Assembly (NCBI RefSeq): GCF_002441715.1
Contig: NZ_JXJX01000005.1
Coordinates: 110,442-174,441, forward strand
DNA: 64,000 nt
Direction of reading: 5' to 3'
Origin: Pseudolactococcus plantarum
GTDB lineage: Bacteria > Bacillota > Bacilli > Lactobacillales > Streptococcaceae
The notes beneath the pieces are model-generated. The model was not told the origin of the DNA. It saw only the letters and a program-made list of their open reading frames with translations, and searched no databases. Within the stretch, counting starts at the first letter, position 1; the number at the start of each line of letters is the position of its first letter. Both the position numbers and the translations under genes were made by a program. This document shows, one piece after another, positions 1 to 9,478 of the stretch.

Positions 1-262
1 CTACAGTACACCAACTAGCCATGTCACCTTGACAAAACGGTTCTTGATCTTACAAACAATTATACTGCTTGGGGCATGTATCACGTGTGTGACACCATTA
101 TTTAGTCTTTCCTTTCCATTTTTAACTGCGATCTTCACAAGTAGACTGATGATTGTCATCAGCAGTCTATGTTTAATAGGCATTTGTTTAGGCATGCTAA
201 TCAGATTAAAGAAAATATCACGTCGTGAGGATAAACAGTTTAAACGGATACAACACTATTAG
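1..262 (+). CDS. 3' end of a small membrane protein (partial, cut by window edge)
   Basis: The reading frame is open from the window edge to a TAG stop, so the start probably lies upstream; the first in-window candidate is a TTG at 29. The visible part has two hydrophobic segments (about residues 5-28 and 38-58 counted from that TTG), followed by a basic tail (RLKKISRREDKQFKR). This fits a small integral membrane protein with a cytoplasmic positive C-terminus. I do not recognise the family. It lies about 130 bp upstream of the PTS gene, which has its own promoter, so no functional link is implied. Confidence 0.4.
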   Translation, partial: YSTPTSHVTLTKRFLILQTIILLGACITCVTPLFSLSFPFLTAIFTSRLMIVISSLCLIGICLGMLIRLKKISRREDKQFKRIQHY

Positions 263-285
263 CAATCACTATAATATCAATCACA

Positions 286-314
286 TTGAGGTGAGTTGTT
301 TCAAATAATATAAT
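286..314 (+). promoter_or_regulatory. sigma-A promoter for the PTS EIIC gene
   Basis: TTGAGG (286-291), 17-nt spacer, TATAAT (309-314). An inverted repeat TGAGGTG (287-293) / CACCTCA (336-342) starts inside the -35 and spans the likely transcription start, so it could be an operator or a leader hairpin. No matching regulator lies in the window. Confidence 0.6.
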
Positions 315-395
315 CATAGCTTCGTGACTTTAGACACCTCAGCGACATGATTGGACAGTTTGAGTTTCAAGTCACCTCTTAGAAAAGAGGAAAAC

Positions 396-1736
396 ATGAA
401 TAAAGGATTTGCTATCTTAGAAAAATATCTAATGGGTCCAATGGGCAAATTAGCATCATTTCGTATCGTTCGTGCCATCATGGGCGCTGGACTTGCCAGC
501 ATACCATTTACTATTGTTGGTTCTATGTTTCTAGTCTTTAATATTTTACCTTTGACTTTCCCTGGCCTTGAAACCTTATTTAATGCCACATTCTTTAAAT
601 TTAGTGATCTATATATGCTTGCTAACAAGTGTACAATGGGTATTTTATCTTTGTACTTCTCTATTGTTATCGGTTATGAATATACAAAAATCTTTGAAGA
701 AGAAGGTATGGCGGTCAATCCTTTAAACGGTGCATTACTATCAGTTGCTGCTTTTTTCATGTCTATTCCAGAATTAGTTCATGAAAATGGTAAATTTGTA
801 CTTGTTCAAAGCCTTACAAAAACAGAAAATGTTGTTGGTGGTTGGCGGATCGGCGGATCAAGTCTTGATCGTTTAGGTACATCTGGTATCTTCACAGCTA
901 TCATCATGGGCGCACTCGCAGTTAATCTTTATATTCTTTGTGTCAAAAAAAACCTTGTCGTGAAAATGCCAGATGCTGTGCCACCTGTTGTTAGTCGTGC
1001 GTTTACAGCCTTAATTCCTGCATTTGTCATTACCTTTGCAACTTTGATTATCAATGGTATGCTTGTTGCTTTAGGCACTGATATATTTAAAATGGTTGCA
1101 ATTCCCTTTGGTTTCGTAGCTAATCTAACAAATTCTTGGCTTGGTGTCTGTGTCATTTATTTCTTCATTAATGCGCTATGGGTGGTCGGTATACACGGTG
1201 CAAATATCATTGGTGCTTTCATCGGCCCTATCACATTAGCAAATTTAGATGTCAACATTGCAGGAGGACGTATTCCGTTTGCTGGAGAATTTGCAAACTC
1301 TTTTGTCATTATGGGCGGATCAGGTGCAACATTAGGTCTCTGTCTTTATCTTGTTTTTTTGGCAAAGTCTGAGCAACTTAAAATACTCGGCAAAGCATCT
1401 ATTGTGCCAAGTATATTTAACATTAATGAACCTTTAATTTTTGGTATTCCTATTGTATATAACCCTTACATGGCAATACCGTTCTTCTTAGCACCAATTA
1501 CTACCGCATCTATTGCTTATTGGGCCATTAAGTTAGAGTTTGTAAATCCAATCATTGCACAAGTACCATGGCCAAGTCCAATCGGTCTAGGCGCTTTCAT
1601 TGGTACAGCAGGTGATTTTCGTGCAGTAATTTTAGCTTTCCTTACTTTCTTTGTTGCTTTTACTATCTACTATCCGTTTGTCAGATTTTATGATGCAAAA
1701 CTATTTAAAGAAGAACAGGCAACACTTGCTAACTAA
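396..1736 (+). CDS. PTS sugar transporter EIIC, lactose/cellobiose (CelB/ChbC-like) family
   Basis: Integral membrane sugar-translocating subunit of the phosphoenolpyruvate phosphotransferase system, 446 aa and about 10 hydrophobic segments. Seen: the family motif GIHGANIIG, with His267, and NINEPLIFG, with Glu345. In the ChbC structures the equivalent His and Glu contact the sugar. The frame is open upstream to a TTG at 351, but ATG 396 has an AAGAGG ribosome site 5 nt before it and gives the usual family N-terminus. EIIA and EIIB genes are not adjacent, so this is an orphan EIIC that must borrow soluble partners from elsewhere. The substrate is probably a beta-glucoside, cellobiose or a related disaccharide; the sequence does not settle it. 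Confidence 0.9.
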   Translation: MNKGFAILEKYLMGPMGKLASFRIVRAIMGAGLASIPFTIVGSMFLVFNILPLTFPGLETLFNATFFKFSDLYMLANKCTMGILSLYFSIVIGYEYTKIFEEEGMAVNPLNGALLSVAAFFMSIPELVHENGKFVLVQSLTKTENVVGGWRIGGSSLDRLGTSGIFTAIIMGALAVNLYILCVKKNLVVKMPDAVPPVVSRAFTALIPAFVITFATLIINGMLVALGTDIFKMVAIPFGFVANLTNSWLGVCVIYFFINALWVVGIHGANIIGAFIGPITLANLDVNIAGGRIPFAGEFANSFVIMGGSGATLGLCLYLVFLAKSEQLKILGKASIVPSIFNINEPLIFGIPIVYNPYMAIPFFLAPITTASIAYWAIKLEFVNPIIAQVPWPSPIGLGAFIGTAGDFRAVILAFLTFFVAFTIYYPFVRFYDAKLFKEEQATLAN

Positions 1737-1752
1737 ATTATCATCCATCAAA

Positions 1753-1783
1753 AAAACTCAAGTACATCTGTACTTGAGTTTTC
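1753..1783. terminator. bidirectional terminator between PTS EIIC and dnaE
   Basis: A 13-bp perfect stem (AAAACTCAAGTAC / GTACTTGAGTTTT) with a 4-nt loop, T-rich on both strands. A second weaker hairpin with a long T run sits at 1834-1857. Confidence 0.85.
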
Positions 1784-1861
1784 TATATGATAATGCGCTA
1801 GGCTTAGGTTACGATGAGTTTACTTATCACTAGTAAGAAGTGGACTTCTTTTTTTTACTGA

Positions 1862-4800
1862 CTATCTGATCACAGCTTTTGTCACATACCCAGTCAATCG
1901 TTTCAATAACAACTCTGATTCATCAACAAAAGTAGTCGTTAATTGCGTTGTTTTGCTTGTTTCATTATATAAAACAACAGGCAAATTGCCAGGAAACTCT
2001 TTTAAAATCTGAGAAATCTTGACATTTTTAGTCGTATCAGGAATCGCTAACCACAGCTTTTTGTCAGTTTCTTCAACAGGGACAAGTCCATCTGCAACAA
2101 GTTGAATACGATCATTACGTTCAGAGACCTTACCAGTAATTAAGTAAAACCCATTGAGGGATAACTCAGGTAACACGTGATGATAAACCTCAGGAAACAA
2201 CGTCACATCTAAATCAGATACAGTATCTGAAACACTCAGAAAAGCCATAGTAGCACCTGTTTTTGTTTTATGTGTTTTAAGTTGCGTCACTTGAACTAAC
2301 ACAGTTGCTTTTTGACCCACAAGGAGTTGCCTAATTTCCGTAAAATTACCTTGTCTTTTTTGAGCAATGCGCATCAAAGGATGTTCGGTTATCGCAATAC
2401 CCATCAACTCAAATTCAAACTGATACTTTTCTGCATGACTATAGTCATCATATGCTGTATATGAAAAAGTTAACCCTGAAGCTGAGTCATTAAATAAATC
2501 TGTTTGAAAAACAGAACTAAACTCAATCAGCTTAGGTAAGTTTTCGACCAACTTTCGACGATTCGTATCAAATTCATCAAATGCACCGATTAAAATAAGT
2601 GGTTGAATGACGGCAACTTTTTGGAAATTTGTTGGTATCTTTTGAATAAAGTCTTGTAGACTTGTAACAGGCCGGTTGTCTAAAATCCAAATGGCTAAGT
2701 CACGCGATAAGCCTTTTATCGCGCGCATGCCAAGAAAAATCTGCGTCTCTGATAATTTATCATAGTAAGGCAGTCGATTAATTGAGATGGGCGATAGGTG
2801 AAAGCCACTCTGCTTTGCGTCTGTTAATAATGTGATGCGCTTACTATCTTTTAGCATCACCTCGTAAAATACATCTGGGTAATGCGCTTTAAAATAGGCC
2901 ATCTGAACTGCTAACGCACCGTAGCCAAAAGCATGTGATCGATTAAAGCCATAATTGGCAAATCTTTCGATTAACTCATAGATTTCAACTGCCTTTTCTT
3001 TTGTATGACCATTGGCTAAGCTACCTGAGATAAAAGCGGTTTTTAACTGTTCAAATTCATTGCCCTTTTTCTTAGATATGGCACGTCTAAGTAAATCGGC
3101 ACGACCTAGAGAAAAGCCTGCAAAAACCTGTGCCACTTGCATAATCTGCTCTTGGAAAATCATGATACCATAGGTTGGCTTTAAAATAGAGGTGATACTA
3201 TCATCTGGATAAACGACAACCTCCTCACCGTGACGGCGCTTGATAAACTCTGGTATAAACGCAGATGGTCCTGGTCGAAATATAGACGTTGCTGCAACAA
3301 CATCAGCAAACTCTGTTGGCTTTAGTTGTCTCAAGAAATTCATCATTTGTGGATTTTCAAACTGAAAAATCCCTAAAGTACGACCTTCTCTAAATAACGC
3401 TAAGGTCTGTTCATCATCTAAGTTGATTTGACTGACATCAATTTGCTTATCGTAGCGTTTGTTAACCAAATCACGCATGTCATTGATATATGTTAAATTT
3501 TTAATACTCAAAAAATCGAATTTAATTAAGCCAATCGCTTCAACATCATGTGCTTCAAACTGTGTGATAGGCAGTGTTTCACCAGGTGCTAATGGCAAAT
3601 AGTTTGTTAAATCTTTTGCTGCTAGTACAACACCTGAAGCATGTACAGATTTTTGACGCGGGATGCCTTCTATTTTTTGTGCATAGTTAAAAATTGATTG
3701 TAGTCGCGTATCGTTCATAATCTCAGCTCGAAAACGATTATTTTTTTCGTATTCTTGAGCTAAGTTGTCTGATCGACCAATCATGCTAGAGACATGTGAG
3801 ACTTCAACTTCTGTCATGCCAAATACTTTTGCGACATCGCGAAAACTCTGTTTCATCCCAAATGTAGAAAAGGTCATGATTTGTGCGACATGACTACTGC
3901 CATATTTATTTTTCACATAGGATAAAATCTCAGCGCGCTTCGTATCAGGCATGTCGATATCAATATCGGGTAAACTGGCACGTTCAGGATTTAAAAATCT
4001 TTCAAATAGCAAGTCGTTTGCTACCGGATCAACACCTGTGATTTGTAGTGCATAAGCAACTAATGATCCTAAAGCTGATCCTCGTCCCATTCCCGTATAG
4101 ATATTTTCACTACGTGCATATCGAATAACATCGGAAACAATCAGAAAATAATCATCAAATCCCATCTCATGGATTGTTGACAACTCATGTGTGAGTCTTT
4201 TTTGATAGATATCTGTCCATTTTCCCTGAGCAGTCAGAAACGATTCAGCAATCTTGCGTAATGTATGTGATGATACCTCTTCTTTGTTAAAAACGGGTAG
4301 CGCCAGCACGTCAGATTTACCATCATCATAGTCAATTTCTGAGACCAACTTATCCAGAGTTGCTAGACTAGCTGCACCAAATACTTTACTAATTTCTTCC
4401 TCAGGTCGTAAGTGTTCTGTATGTGTGACAGTAAGACTTTCATCTAGTTTTGTCCCATTTTTAATGTGTTGTAAAATTGTCAGTGTATAGGCATCTTCTT
4501 GCGCTAAATATTTGACGACAACAAACGGAATACTAGGACGCAAAAACTGTTGGTCGCTCGGCTTTAACAACCCTACAAAAACATCTATATCTGGTAATGC
4601 ACTTAAAACACTCTCAACTGCATACTCTGAAGGGACCACGATGGCGACATCTGCTAAATGACTGGCAATATCTGAAAAATGATGGTGACCAAAGTTTTTA
4701 TTGCTGGAAATCCTATATAAGTTGCTTAATCCTTTAGGCGTTTTAGCAATAAAAGTTAGCTGTATCGGCACGCTATCAATCACAAAAGTAGCCTCGAATG

Positions 4801-4987
4801 AGACAACTGGTTGTATGTCTAATGCTTTGGCTAAGGTAATAAATTGATGTGCACCGTGTAGATTATCAACATCTGAAATCCCTAAGGTTTGATAACCTAG
4901 ACTCTTGGCAGTCGTTAGATAGTCCTTTAATTTTACCGTAGACGACATAAAACTAAAAACAGTTTTTGTATTCAGTTGTGCGTACAT
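1862..4987 (-). CDS. dnaE: DNA polymerase III subunit alpha, DnaE type
   Basis: Replicative DNA polymerase of the DnaE class. In Gram-positives it works beside PolC and extends lagging-strand primers. Protein of 1041 aa. Seen: N-terminal PHP domain (start YAQLNTKTVFSFMSS), the palm motif PDIDIDMPDTKRAEI carrying catalytic aspartates (about residue 345), the fingers region, tandem helix-hairpin-helix near residue 750, and a C-terminal OB-fold region. PHP metal ligands look degenerate, as is usual for Firmicute DnaE. ATG 4987 is preferred over TTG 4990 because AAAGGAG lies 5 nt upstream of it. Length agrees with streptococcal DnaE. Monocistronic, ending at the bidirectional terminator. Confidence 0.97.
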   Translation of the reverse strand: MYAQLNTKTVFSFMSSTVKLKDYLTTAKSLGYQTLGISDVDNLHGAHQFITLAKALDIQPVVSFEATFVIDSVPIQLTFIAKTPKGLSNLYRISSNKNFGHHHFSDIASHLADVAIVVPSEYAVESVLSALPDIDVFVGLLKPSDQQFLRPSIPFVVVKYLAQEDAYTLTILQHIKNGTKLDESLTVTHTEHLRPEEEISKVFGAASLATLDKLVSEIDYDDGKSDVLALPVFNKEEVSSHTLRKIAESFLTAQGKWTDIYQKRLTHELSTIHEMGFDDYFLIVSDVIRYARSENIYTGMGRGSALGSLVAYALQITGVDPVANDLLFERFLNPERASLPDIDIDMPDTKRAEILSYVKNKYGSSHVAQIMTFSTFGMKQSFRDVAKVFGMTEVEVSHVSSMIGRSDNLAQEYEKNNRFRAEIMNDTRLQSIFNYAQKIEGIPRQKSVHASGVVLAAKDLTNYLPLAPGETLPITQFEAHDVEAIGLIKFDFLSIKNLTYINDMRDLVNKRYDKQIDVSQINLDDEQTLALFREGRTLGIFQFENPQMMNFLRQLKPTEFADVVAATSIFRPGPSAFIPEFIKRRHGEEVVVYPDDSITSILKPTYGIMIFQEQIMQVAQVFAGFSLGRADLLRRAISKKKGNEFEQLKTAFISGSLANGHTKEKAVEIYELIERFANYGFNRSHAFGYGALAVQMAYFKAHYPDVFYEVMLKDSKRITLLTDAKQSGFHLSPISINRLPYYDKLSETQIFLGMRAIKGLSRDLAIWILDNRPVTSLQDFIQKIPTNFQKVAVIQPLILIGAFDEFDTNRRKLVENLPKLIEFSSVFQTDLFNDSASGLTFSYTAYDDYSHAEKYQFEFELMGIAITEHPLMRIAQKRQGNFTEIRQLLVGQKATVLVQVTQLKTHKTKTGATMAFLSVSDTVSDLDVTLFPEVYHHVLPELSLNGFYLITGKVSERNDRIQLVADGLVPVEETDKKLWLAIPDTTKNVKISQILKEFPGNLPVVLYNETSKTTQLTTTFVDESELLLKRLTGYVTKAVIR

Positions 4988-5085
4988 CAAAACTCCTTTC
5001 AGTTGCTCAACGATAAGCGGTCATACAACATTACTGATTCACCGAAATGTATCCTATGGCTTACCTGTTCAAGCTTATATAATTC

Positions 5086-5114
5086 TTGCAAATTTGCTTT
5101 ATTTCTATTATACT
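5086..5114 (+). promoter_or_regulatory. promoter of the yjzD-like gene
   Basis: TTGCAA (5086-5091), 17-nt spacer, TATACT (5109-5114). It would give a leader of about 80 nt. Confidence 0.65.
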
Positions 5115-5202
5115 TTATTTTGTGAGAAGAAACAGACTAAGAGATATCTAAAAGAGAGACAATGTACTTTAGGTATTTCATTTGTAGAAAGAAGATGAGT
5201 TT

Positions 5203-5394
5203 ATGAAATTTTTAGTTGTCCTATTCTGGTCACTAATTCTAAGTGAAGTTGCGGGATTTATCATCTCTAAACTGAATGACACTGCCATGAATCCTAGTTT
5301 ATCAGCAATTATTGCCGTGGCCTTCGTTATCTTTATTTTTGTTTTAGATAAAGTGGGTATCTTACCAGATTCTGAGCCTTACAAAGCGAAATAA
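5203..5394 (+). CDS. DUF2929 (YjzD-like) small membrane protein
   Basis: 63-aa protein with two predicted transmembrane helices (about residues 2-22 and 33-50) and a short C-terminal tail. The start MKFLVVLFWSLILSEVAGF resembles the YjzD/DUF2929 family of Bacillales and Lactobacillales. The family function is unknown to me. It has its own promoter and a strong terminator, so it is monocistronic. The ribosome site (GAAAGAAGATGAG) is weak. Confidence 0.75.
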   Translation: MKFLVVLFWSLILSEVAGFIISKLNDTAMNPSLSAIIAVAFVIFIFVLDKVGILPDSEPYKAK

Positions 5395-5414
5395 ACCTTA
5401 GGGTTTATTTTTTT
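5389..5414 (+). terminator. terminator of the yjzD-like gene
   Basis: AATAAACC TTA GGGTTTATT followed by TTTTT; it overlaps the end of the coding region. Confidence 0.85.
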
Positions 5415-5432
5415 AGCTATCACATAAGACCT

Positions 5433-5467
5433 AAAAAAACATCAGAAGTTAACTTCTGATGTTTTTT
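5433..5467. terminator. terminator of pyrG (bidirectional)
   Basis: Perfect palindrome AACATCAGAAGTT/AACTTCTGATGTT with T runs on both strands, just after the pyrG stop. Confidence 0.85.
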
Positions 5468-5472
5468 GTCTA

Positions 5473-7080
5473 TTAGTTAGCTGCATTTTCTACAGCTGCT
5501 TCGATAAATGCTTTATAAAGTCCTTCTGAACGATTTGGACGACTTGACAATTCTGGATGATATTGACATGCAACAAAGAATTTATTTTCAGGAATTTCAA
5601 CAATCTCAACTAAGCGATTATCTGGCGAAACACCAGAGAAAACAAAACCAGCTTTTTCAAATTGTTCACGATAGGCATTATTAAACTCATAACGATGACG
5701 ATGACGACGTTGAATCACTTCTTGGTTATCATAAGCTGCTGCAGTCACAGAATGTGCTTTTAATTTTGCAGGATAAAGTCCTAAACGCAACGTTCCACCC
5801 ATATCCTCAACATCAATTTGATCACGCATCAAATCAATAATTGGATATTTTGTATCAGGATTTAACTCACTAGAGTTTGCACCTTCAAGTCCTAACACAT
5901 TACGACCAAACTCGACACATGTTAACTGCATACCAAGACAAATACCAAACATTGGCACATCATGTTCACGCGCATATTGAATTGCTGCAATCTTACCTTC
6001 TGTACCACGTGGACCAAATCCACCAGGAACAATAATACCATCTGCATCCCCTAAAAGTTCCGCAGCATTTTCAGGCGTAATATCGTTAGATTGGACCCAG
6101 TTTAAATCAATATCAGTGTCAGCCGAATACCCTGCATGTTTTAAGGCTTCAACTACAGAGATATAAGCATCTGGCAACTCGATATATTTACCAACTAATG
6201 TAATCTTAGTCGTCTTCTTAAGGTTCATCACATGATCAACCATGTCACGCCACTCAGTCATATCAGCTTTAGGTAAATCAAGCTTCAAGTGATCTAAGAT
6301 GATTTGATCCATATTTTGCGCTTGTAAGTTTAAAGGAATTTGATATAAATGTTCTACATCAAGTGACTCAATCACTGCTTCTGGTGCTACATCAGTGAAT
6401 TGCGCAATTTTATTTTTTATGCCTTGTTCTGCTGGTGTCTCCGTACGGATAACGATCATGTTAGGTTGGATACCTAAGCCACGTAATTCTTTTACCGAAT
6501 GTTGCGTTGGTTTTGTTTTCATCTCAGCAGATGCTTTCAAGTAAGGTAATAGTGTCGTATGGATATAAAATACGTTACTTGAGCCAACATCTGATTTCAT
6601 TTGGCGAAGTGCTTCAAGAAATGGTAATGACTCGATATCACCAACCGTCCCACCAACTTCAGTAATGATAACATCTGAATCAGTCGTTGCTGCTGCACGT
6701 TTAATTTTTTCTTTCAGTGCATCTGTAATATGTGGAATGACCTGAACTGTCGCACCTAAATATTCACCTTTACGTTCCTTACGCAAAACCTCTGAATAAA
6801 TTTTACCAGTTGTTACGTTAGAATATTTATTAAGATTCACATCCATAAAACGCTCATAGTGACCTAAATCAAGGTCAGTTTCAGCGCCATCATCAGTCAC
6901 ATAAACCTCACCATGTTGATAAGGACTCATTGTCCCTGGGTCGATATTAATATAGGGGTCAAATTTTTGAATCGTTACTTTTAACCCTCTGTTTTTAAGT
7001 AAACGCCCAAGACTTGATGCAACGATTCCTTTACCAATTCCTGAAACCACACCACCTGTTACGAAAATATATTTTGTCAT
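5473..7080 (-). CDS. pyrG: CTP synthase
   Basis: Makes CTP from UTP, glutamine and ATP, the last step of pyrimidine nucleotide synthesis; cytosolic tetramer. 535 aa, the normal length. Seen: N-terminal amidoligase domain starting [18 protein letters not shown] (P-loop) and a C-terminal class I glutaminase domain with the nucleophile elbow MFGICLGMQ and the His/Glu pair in CQYHPELSS. The frame is open 19 codons further upstream, but the second of two adjacent ATGs (7080) has AAGGAG 5 nt before it and gives the canonical N-terminus. Expression is probably set by the CTP-sensing attenuator at 7306-7395. Confidence 0.98.
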   Translation of the reverse strand: MTKYIFVTGGVVSGIGKGIVASSLGRLLKNRGLKVTIQKFDPYINIDPGTMSPYQHGEVYVTDDGAETDLDLGHYERFMDVNLNKYSNVTTGKIYSEVLRKERKGEYLGATVQVIPHITDALKEKIKRAAATTDSDVIITEVGGTVGDIESLPFLEALRQMKSDVGSSNVFYIHTTLLPYLKASAEMKTKPTQHSVKELRGLGIQPNMIVIRTETPAEQGIKNKIAQFTDVAPEAVIESLDVEHLYQIPLNLQAQNMDQIILDHLKLDLPKADMTEWRDMVDHVMNLKKTTKITLVGKYIELPDAYISVVEALKHAGYSADTDIDLNWVQSNDITPENAAELLGDADGIIVPGGFGPRGTEGKIAAIQYAREHDVPMFGICLGMQLTCVEFGRNVLGLEGANSSELNPDTKYPIIDLMRDQIDVEDMGGTLRLGLYPAKLKAHSVTAAAYDNQEVIQRRHRHRYEFNNAYREQFEKAGFVFSGVSPDNRLVEIVEIPENKFFVACQYHPELSSRPNRSEGLYKAFIEAAVENAAN

Positions 7081-7305
7081 CATCTCTCCTTGATTAAAAT
7101 TTTGAAGTAGTTCATTTAACACAAATTCATCATACACAAGATCATGTATCTGTGTTAATCAACTAAACTGCAACTCGATTGTTAACAAACGGGAGTTATC
7201 TATCCTGCTATCTAAACACAAGCCTCAAAAGCTAATACACGTCTTTTTCCAATGATTAGCAGTTGTGCACTTACTTGTTTTTCAAACAGTTTATTACAGA
7301 TAAAT

Positions 7306-7395
7306 ATAAAAAGCTCCCCAAAATGGGAGCTCCTGTCTGACCGCTACTCACGGTGCCCGATAATTATTATAGCAAATTTTTGCTGATATTGTCAA
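7306..7395 (-). promoter_or_regulatory. pyrG promoter and reiterative-transcription attenuator
   Basis: Minus strand: -35 TTGACA (7390-7395), 18-nt spacer, -10 TATAAT (7366-7371), and an initially transcribed region GGGC with G+1 at about 7358. Downstream is a terminator hairpin AGCTCCC-loop-GGGGAGCT (7312-7331) plus a T-rich tail (7301-7311). In Bacillus subtilis and Lactococcus, low CTP stalls polymerase after GGG, extra G residues are added, and the poly-G pairs with the CU-rich 5' arm of the terminator. The CTCCC target is present here. The 220 nt between the terminator and the start codon hold nothing else that I recognise. Confidence 0.88.
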
Positions 7396-7515
7396 ACTCG
7401 ATTTTTAAGGCAATGAATCAGTTGAATGAATTATCTTCACGCCACTAAGCTAATCGTTAAACTCCTTGTAAATCCTACTATCGAGACTAACTTCTAGTAC
7501 CCATATCATATCTGC

Positions 7516-8502
7516 TTAAAAATACTCCCGCAAGATCACATCACGCATCACATATTTTGTGAATTCGCCGATGGTCATCGTGACTTTTTCACCTTCACCA
7601 AACGATAAGTTATTTTCTGGTAAGATATCATCTATGATGGTAAATTGTTTGTTTTCCTTAATAGGAAAATGTTTTAAAAATGCTTTGAGATTGACGATAC
7701 GTGCCATCATGTAGGGGAGCAAGCTAATCTTTGCTTGACTCGGTTCAAGCATATCTGCTTCAAGACGGCTGTCTGAAGGTGCAGTATAGCTGATCTCATC
7801 AAATGCACCAGCATGGCTAGATACAAACCGATAGATGGCCTGTTTGGCAGTTTCATCTAAAAAAATCATCTCATGAATGACAAATGTCATGTCTTTAAAT
7901 TCATAGATGACATAGCCTGTTGGGTGTTCACCTTGGTAAAAGATAGCAAAAAGTGGCTGCTTTTTAATCTCAAAATAATATGACCACTCAAAGTCTTGAC
8001 GATATAAACTACCGTTATTATTTGCTTTGCCATGTACATCAGCTAAATCTGCTTTTGCTTGATCAAAAGATAGTCTTTTTACTGTCAAGTCTGTTTTCTT
8101 GCCTCTTGGAAAATCAGTAGAGTTTAAGTAATAGTGTTTTTGATCAAATACATAATGATAGCCAAATTGGCCATAAAAAGCATATGAAAAAGGTGCTAAG
8201 TAAGAAAAAATCGTCTCTTGCTTATAATTTTCTTGAAGAATTTCAGTCATCAACTGACTTGCTGCACCATTTCCTCTATATTCTGGGTAACTTGCGACAT
8301 AACCGATACCAGACATTGGGACAATTTGGTCTCGAAAATAGACTTTAAACTGGGTATCGACAATCATACTTGTGACTTGGCTATCTACCTTATGCGTATG
8401 TAGTGTCGATTGTTCAAGTAACTTATAGAACGCGTCATCTCCACCTGTTGGCGCTTTGTGAAATGCGTATTTGGCTAAAGTTAAACACTCTTGTGCTGTC
8501 AT
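7516..8502 (-). CDS. Eis-like GNAT-family N-acetyltransferase
   Basis: 328-aa cytosolic acetyltransferase of the Eis type: N-terminal GNAT fold, then a second GNAT-like region and a C-terminal part related to sterol-carrier domains. Seen: VASYPEYRGNGAASQLM, the acetyl-CoA pyrophosphate-binding motif (R/Q-x-x-G-x-G/A, about residues 70-87), then FYGQFGYHYVF, typical of Eis homologues. At 328 aa it is shorter than the roughly 400 aa of classic Eis proteins, so the C-terminal domain is reduced. Substrate unknown; Eis members acetylate amines such as aminoglycosides or lysines. ATG 8502 has an AAGGAG site. Apparently monocistronic. Confidence 0.8.
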   Translation of the reverse strand: MTAQECLTLAKYAFHKAPTGGDDAFYKLLEQSTLHTHKVDSQVTSMIVDTQFKVYFRDQIVPMSGIGYVASYPEYRGNGAASQLMTEILQENYKQETIFSYLAPFSYAFYGQFGYHYVFDQKHYYLNSTDFPRGKKTDLTVKRLSFDQAKADLADVHGKANNNGSLYRQDFEWSYYFEIKKQPLFAIFYQGEHPTGYVIYEFKDMTFVIHEMIFLDETAKQAIYRFVSSHAGAFDEISYTAPSDSRLEADMLEPSQAKISLLPYMMARIVNLKAFLKHFPIKENKQFTIIDDILPENNLSFGEGEKVTMTIGEFTKYVMRDVILREYF

Positions 8503-8611
8503 TTTTTCTCCTTACGGTCTAGCGGACTATTGATCATAATATTATCTCATAATATCAGATAGTCGGCAACTAAATAGCTAGGTGATCATATTATCAAAAA
8601 CTAAAAGTAGC

Positions 8612-9373
8612 TTACTCTGGACTCACATCATCTCTGTAAATGACTTCAACTAAGCATAAGCCGTGTGCTGGTGCGGTTGGCCCTGCCAAATCACGATTTT
8701 CTGCCTTGATAATCTCAGTTATTCTGCGAGCTGGCCACTTGCCAGATCCAATTTTTATAAGCGTACCGACCATATTTCTGACCTGTTTATATAAAAATCC
8801 ATTACCAGAAAAACTAATCACTACCTCGTCTTCATTTTTGCGTTCAACTGTGACGTCTGTGATCGTTCTTACTTTATACTCAATCGTTGTACCAGAAGCT
8901 GTAAATCCGGTGAAATCATGCGTCCCAACTAATAAGTTAGCACCCGCTACCATTTCATCATAAGCATCAAGCTTAGGCACATGAAAACTCGTGCGTCTGG
9001 TCAACGGATTAGCCGCACGAGAAGTCGTCAGATGATAGCGATAAGTCTTATGATGTGGATTAAATCGTGAATGAAAGGCATCACTAACTGCTGTTACACT
9101 TAATATATTAATATCGCAAGGCGACTGTGTATCCAAAGCAAACCGTAATTTCTCTGGATCACGCGCATGAGGTAAATCAAAATGTATGACTTGTCCCAAG
9201 GCATGTACACCACTATCGGTCCGACCAGAGCCATGTATTTTAATCTCTTGCCCAGATGAGAGCTTCATCAAGACACGCTCGAGTTCTTCTTGGACTGTTC
9301 GGCCATTATCTTGTATTTGAAAACCAGAAAAATCTGTTCCATCATAGGCTATAATTGCTTTATATCTTATCAT
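8612..9373 (-). CDS. truA: tRNA pseudouridine(38-40) synthase TruA
   Basis: Converts uridines 38-40 of the tRNA anticodon arm to pseudouridine. 253 aa. Seen: the catalytic motif GSGRTDSGVHALGQV containing the essential Asp, and the C-terminal region FLYKQVRNMVGTLIKIGSG. The frame could start two codons earlier at GTG 9379, but ATG 9373 lies exactly where transcription from the upstream -10 box should begin. There is no Shine-Dalgarno, so the mRNA may be leaderless. A terminator separates it from the ABC gene upstream. Confidence 0.96.
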   Translation of the reverse strand: MIRYKAIIAYDGTDFSGFQIQDNGRTVQEELERVLMKLSSGQEIKIHGSGRTDSGVHALGQVIHFDLPHARDPEKLRFALDTQSPCDINILSVTAVSDAFHSRFNPHHKTYRYHLTTSRAANPLTRRTSFHVPKLDAYDEMVAGANLLVGTHDFTGFTASGTTIEYKVRTITDVTVERKNEDEVVISFSGNGFLYKQVRNMVGTLIKIGSGKWPARRITEIIKAENRDLAGPTAPAHGLCLVEVIYRDDVSPE

Positions 9374-9379
9374 AGACAC

Positions 9380-9409
9380 ATTATAACACGTTCACAGCGC
9401 AACCTTCAA
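9380..9409 (-). promoter_or_regulatory. truA promoter giving a candidate leaderless mRNA
   Basis: Minus strand TTGAAG (9404-9409), 18-nt spacer, TATAAT (9380-9385), then 6 nt (GTGTCT) and the ATG. Predicted +1 coincides with the start codon. Confidence 0.55.
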
Positions 9410-9446
9410 CACCATCAACTATTCACGTTTTATCTTCGTAACCAAT

Positions 9447-9472
9447 AAAAAAAGACTTAAACAGTCTTTTTT
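9447..9472 (-). terminator. terminator of the MacB-like ABC gene
   Basis: AAAAAGACT-5 nt-AGTCTTTTT stem with a minus-strand T run, just beyond the stop. Confidence 0.8.
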
Positions 9473-9478
9473 AAAAAT

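Noticed and set aside
1834..1857. separate terminator of dnaE
   Set aside because: The T run is on the plus strand, the wrong side for dnaE; the bidirectional hairpin at 1753-1783 serves better.
8640..8963. 107-codon plus-strand ORF
   Set aside because: Antisense to truA with no ribosome site.
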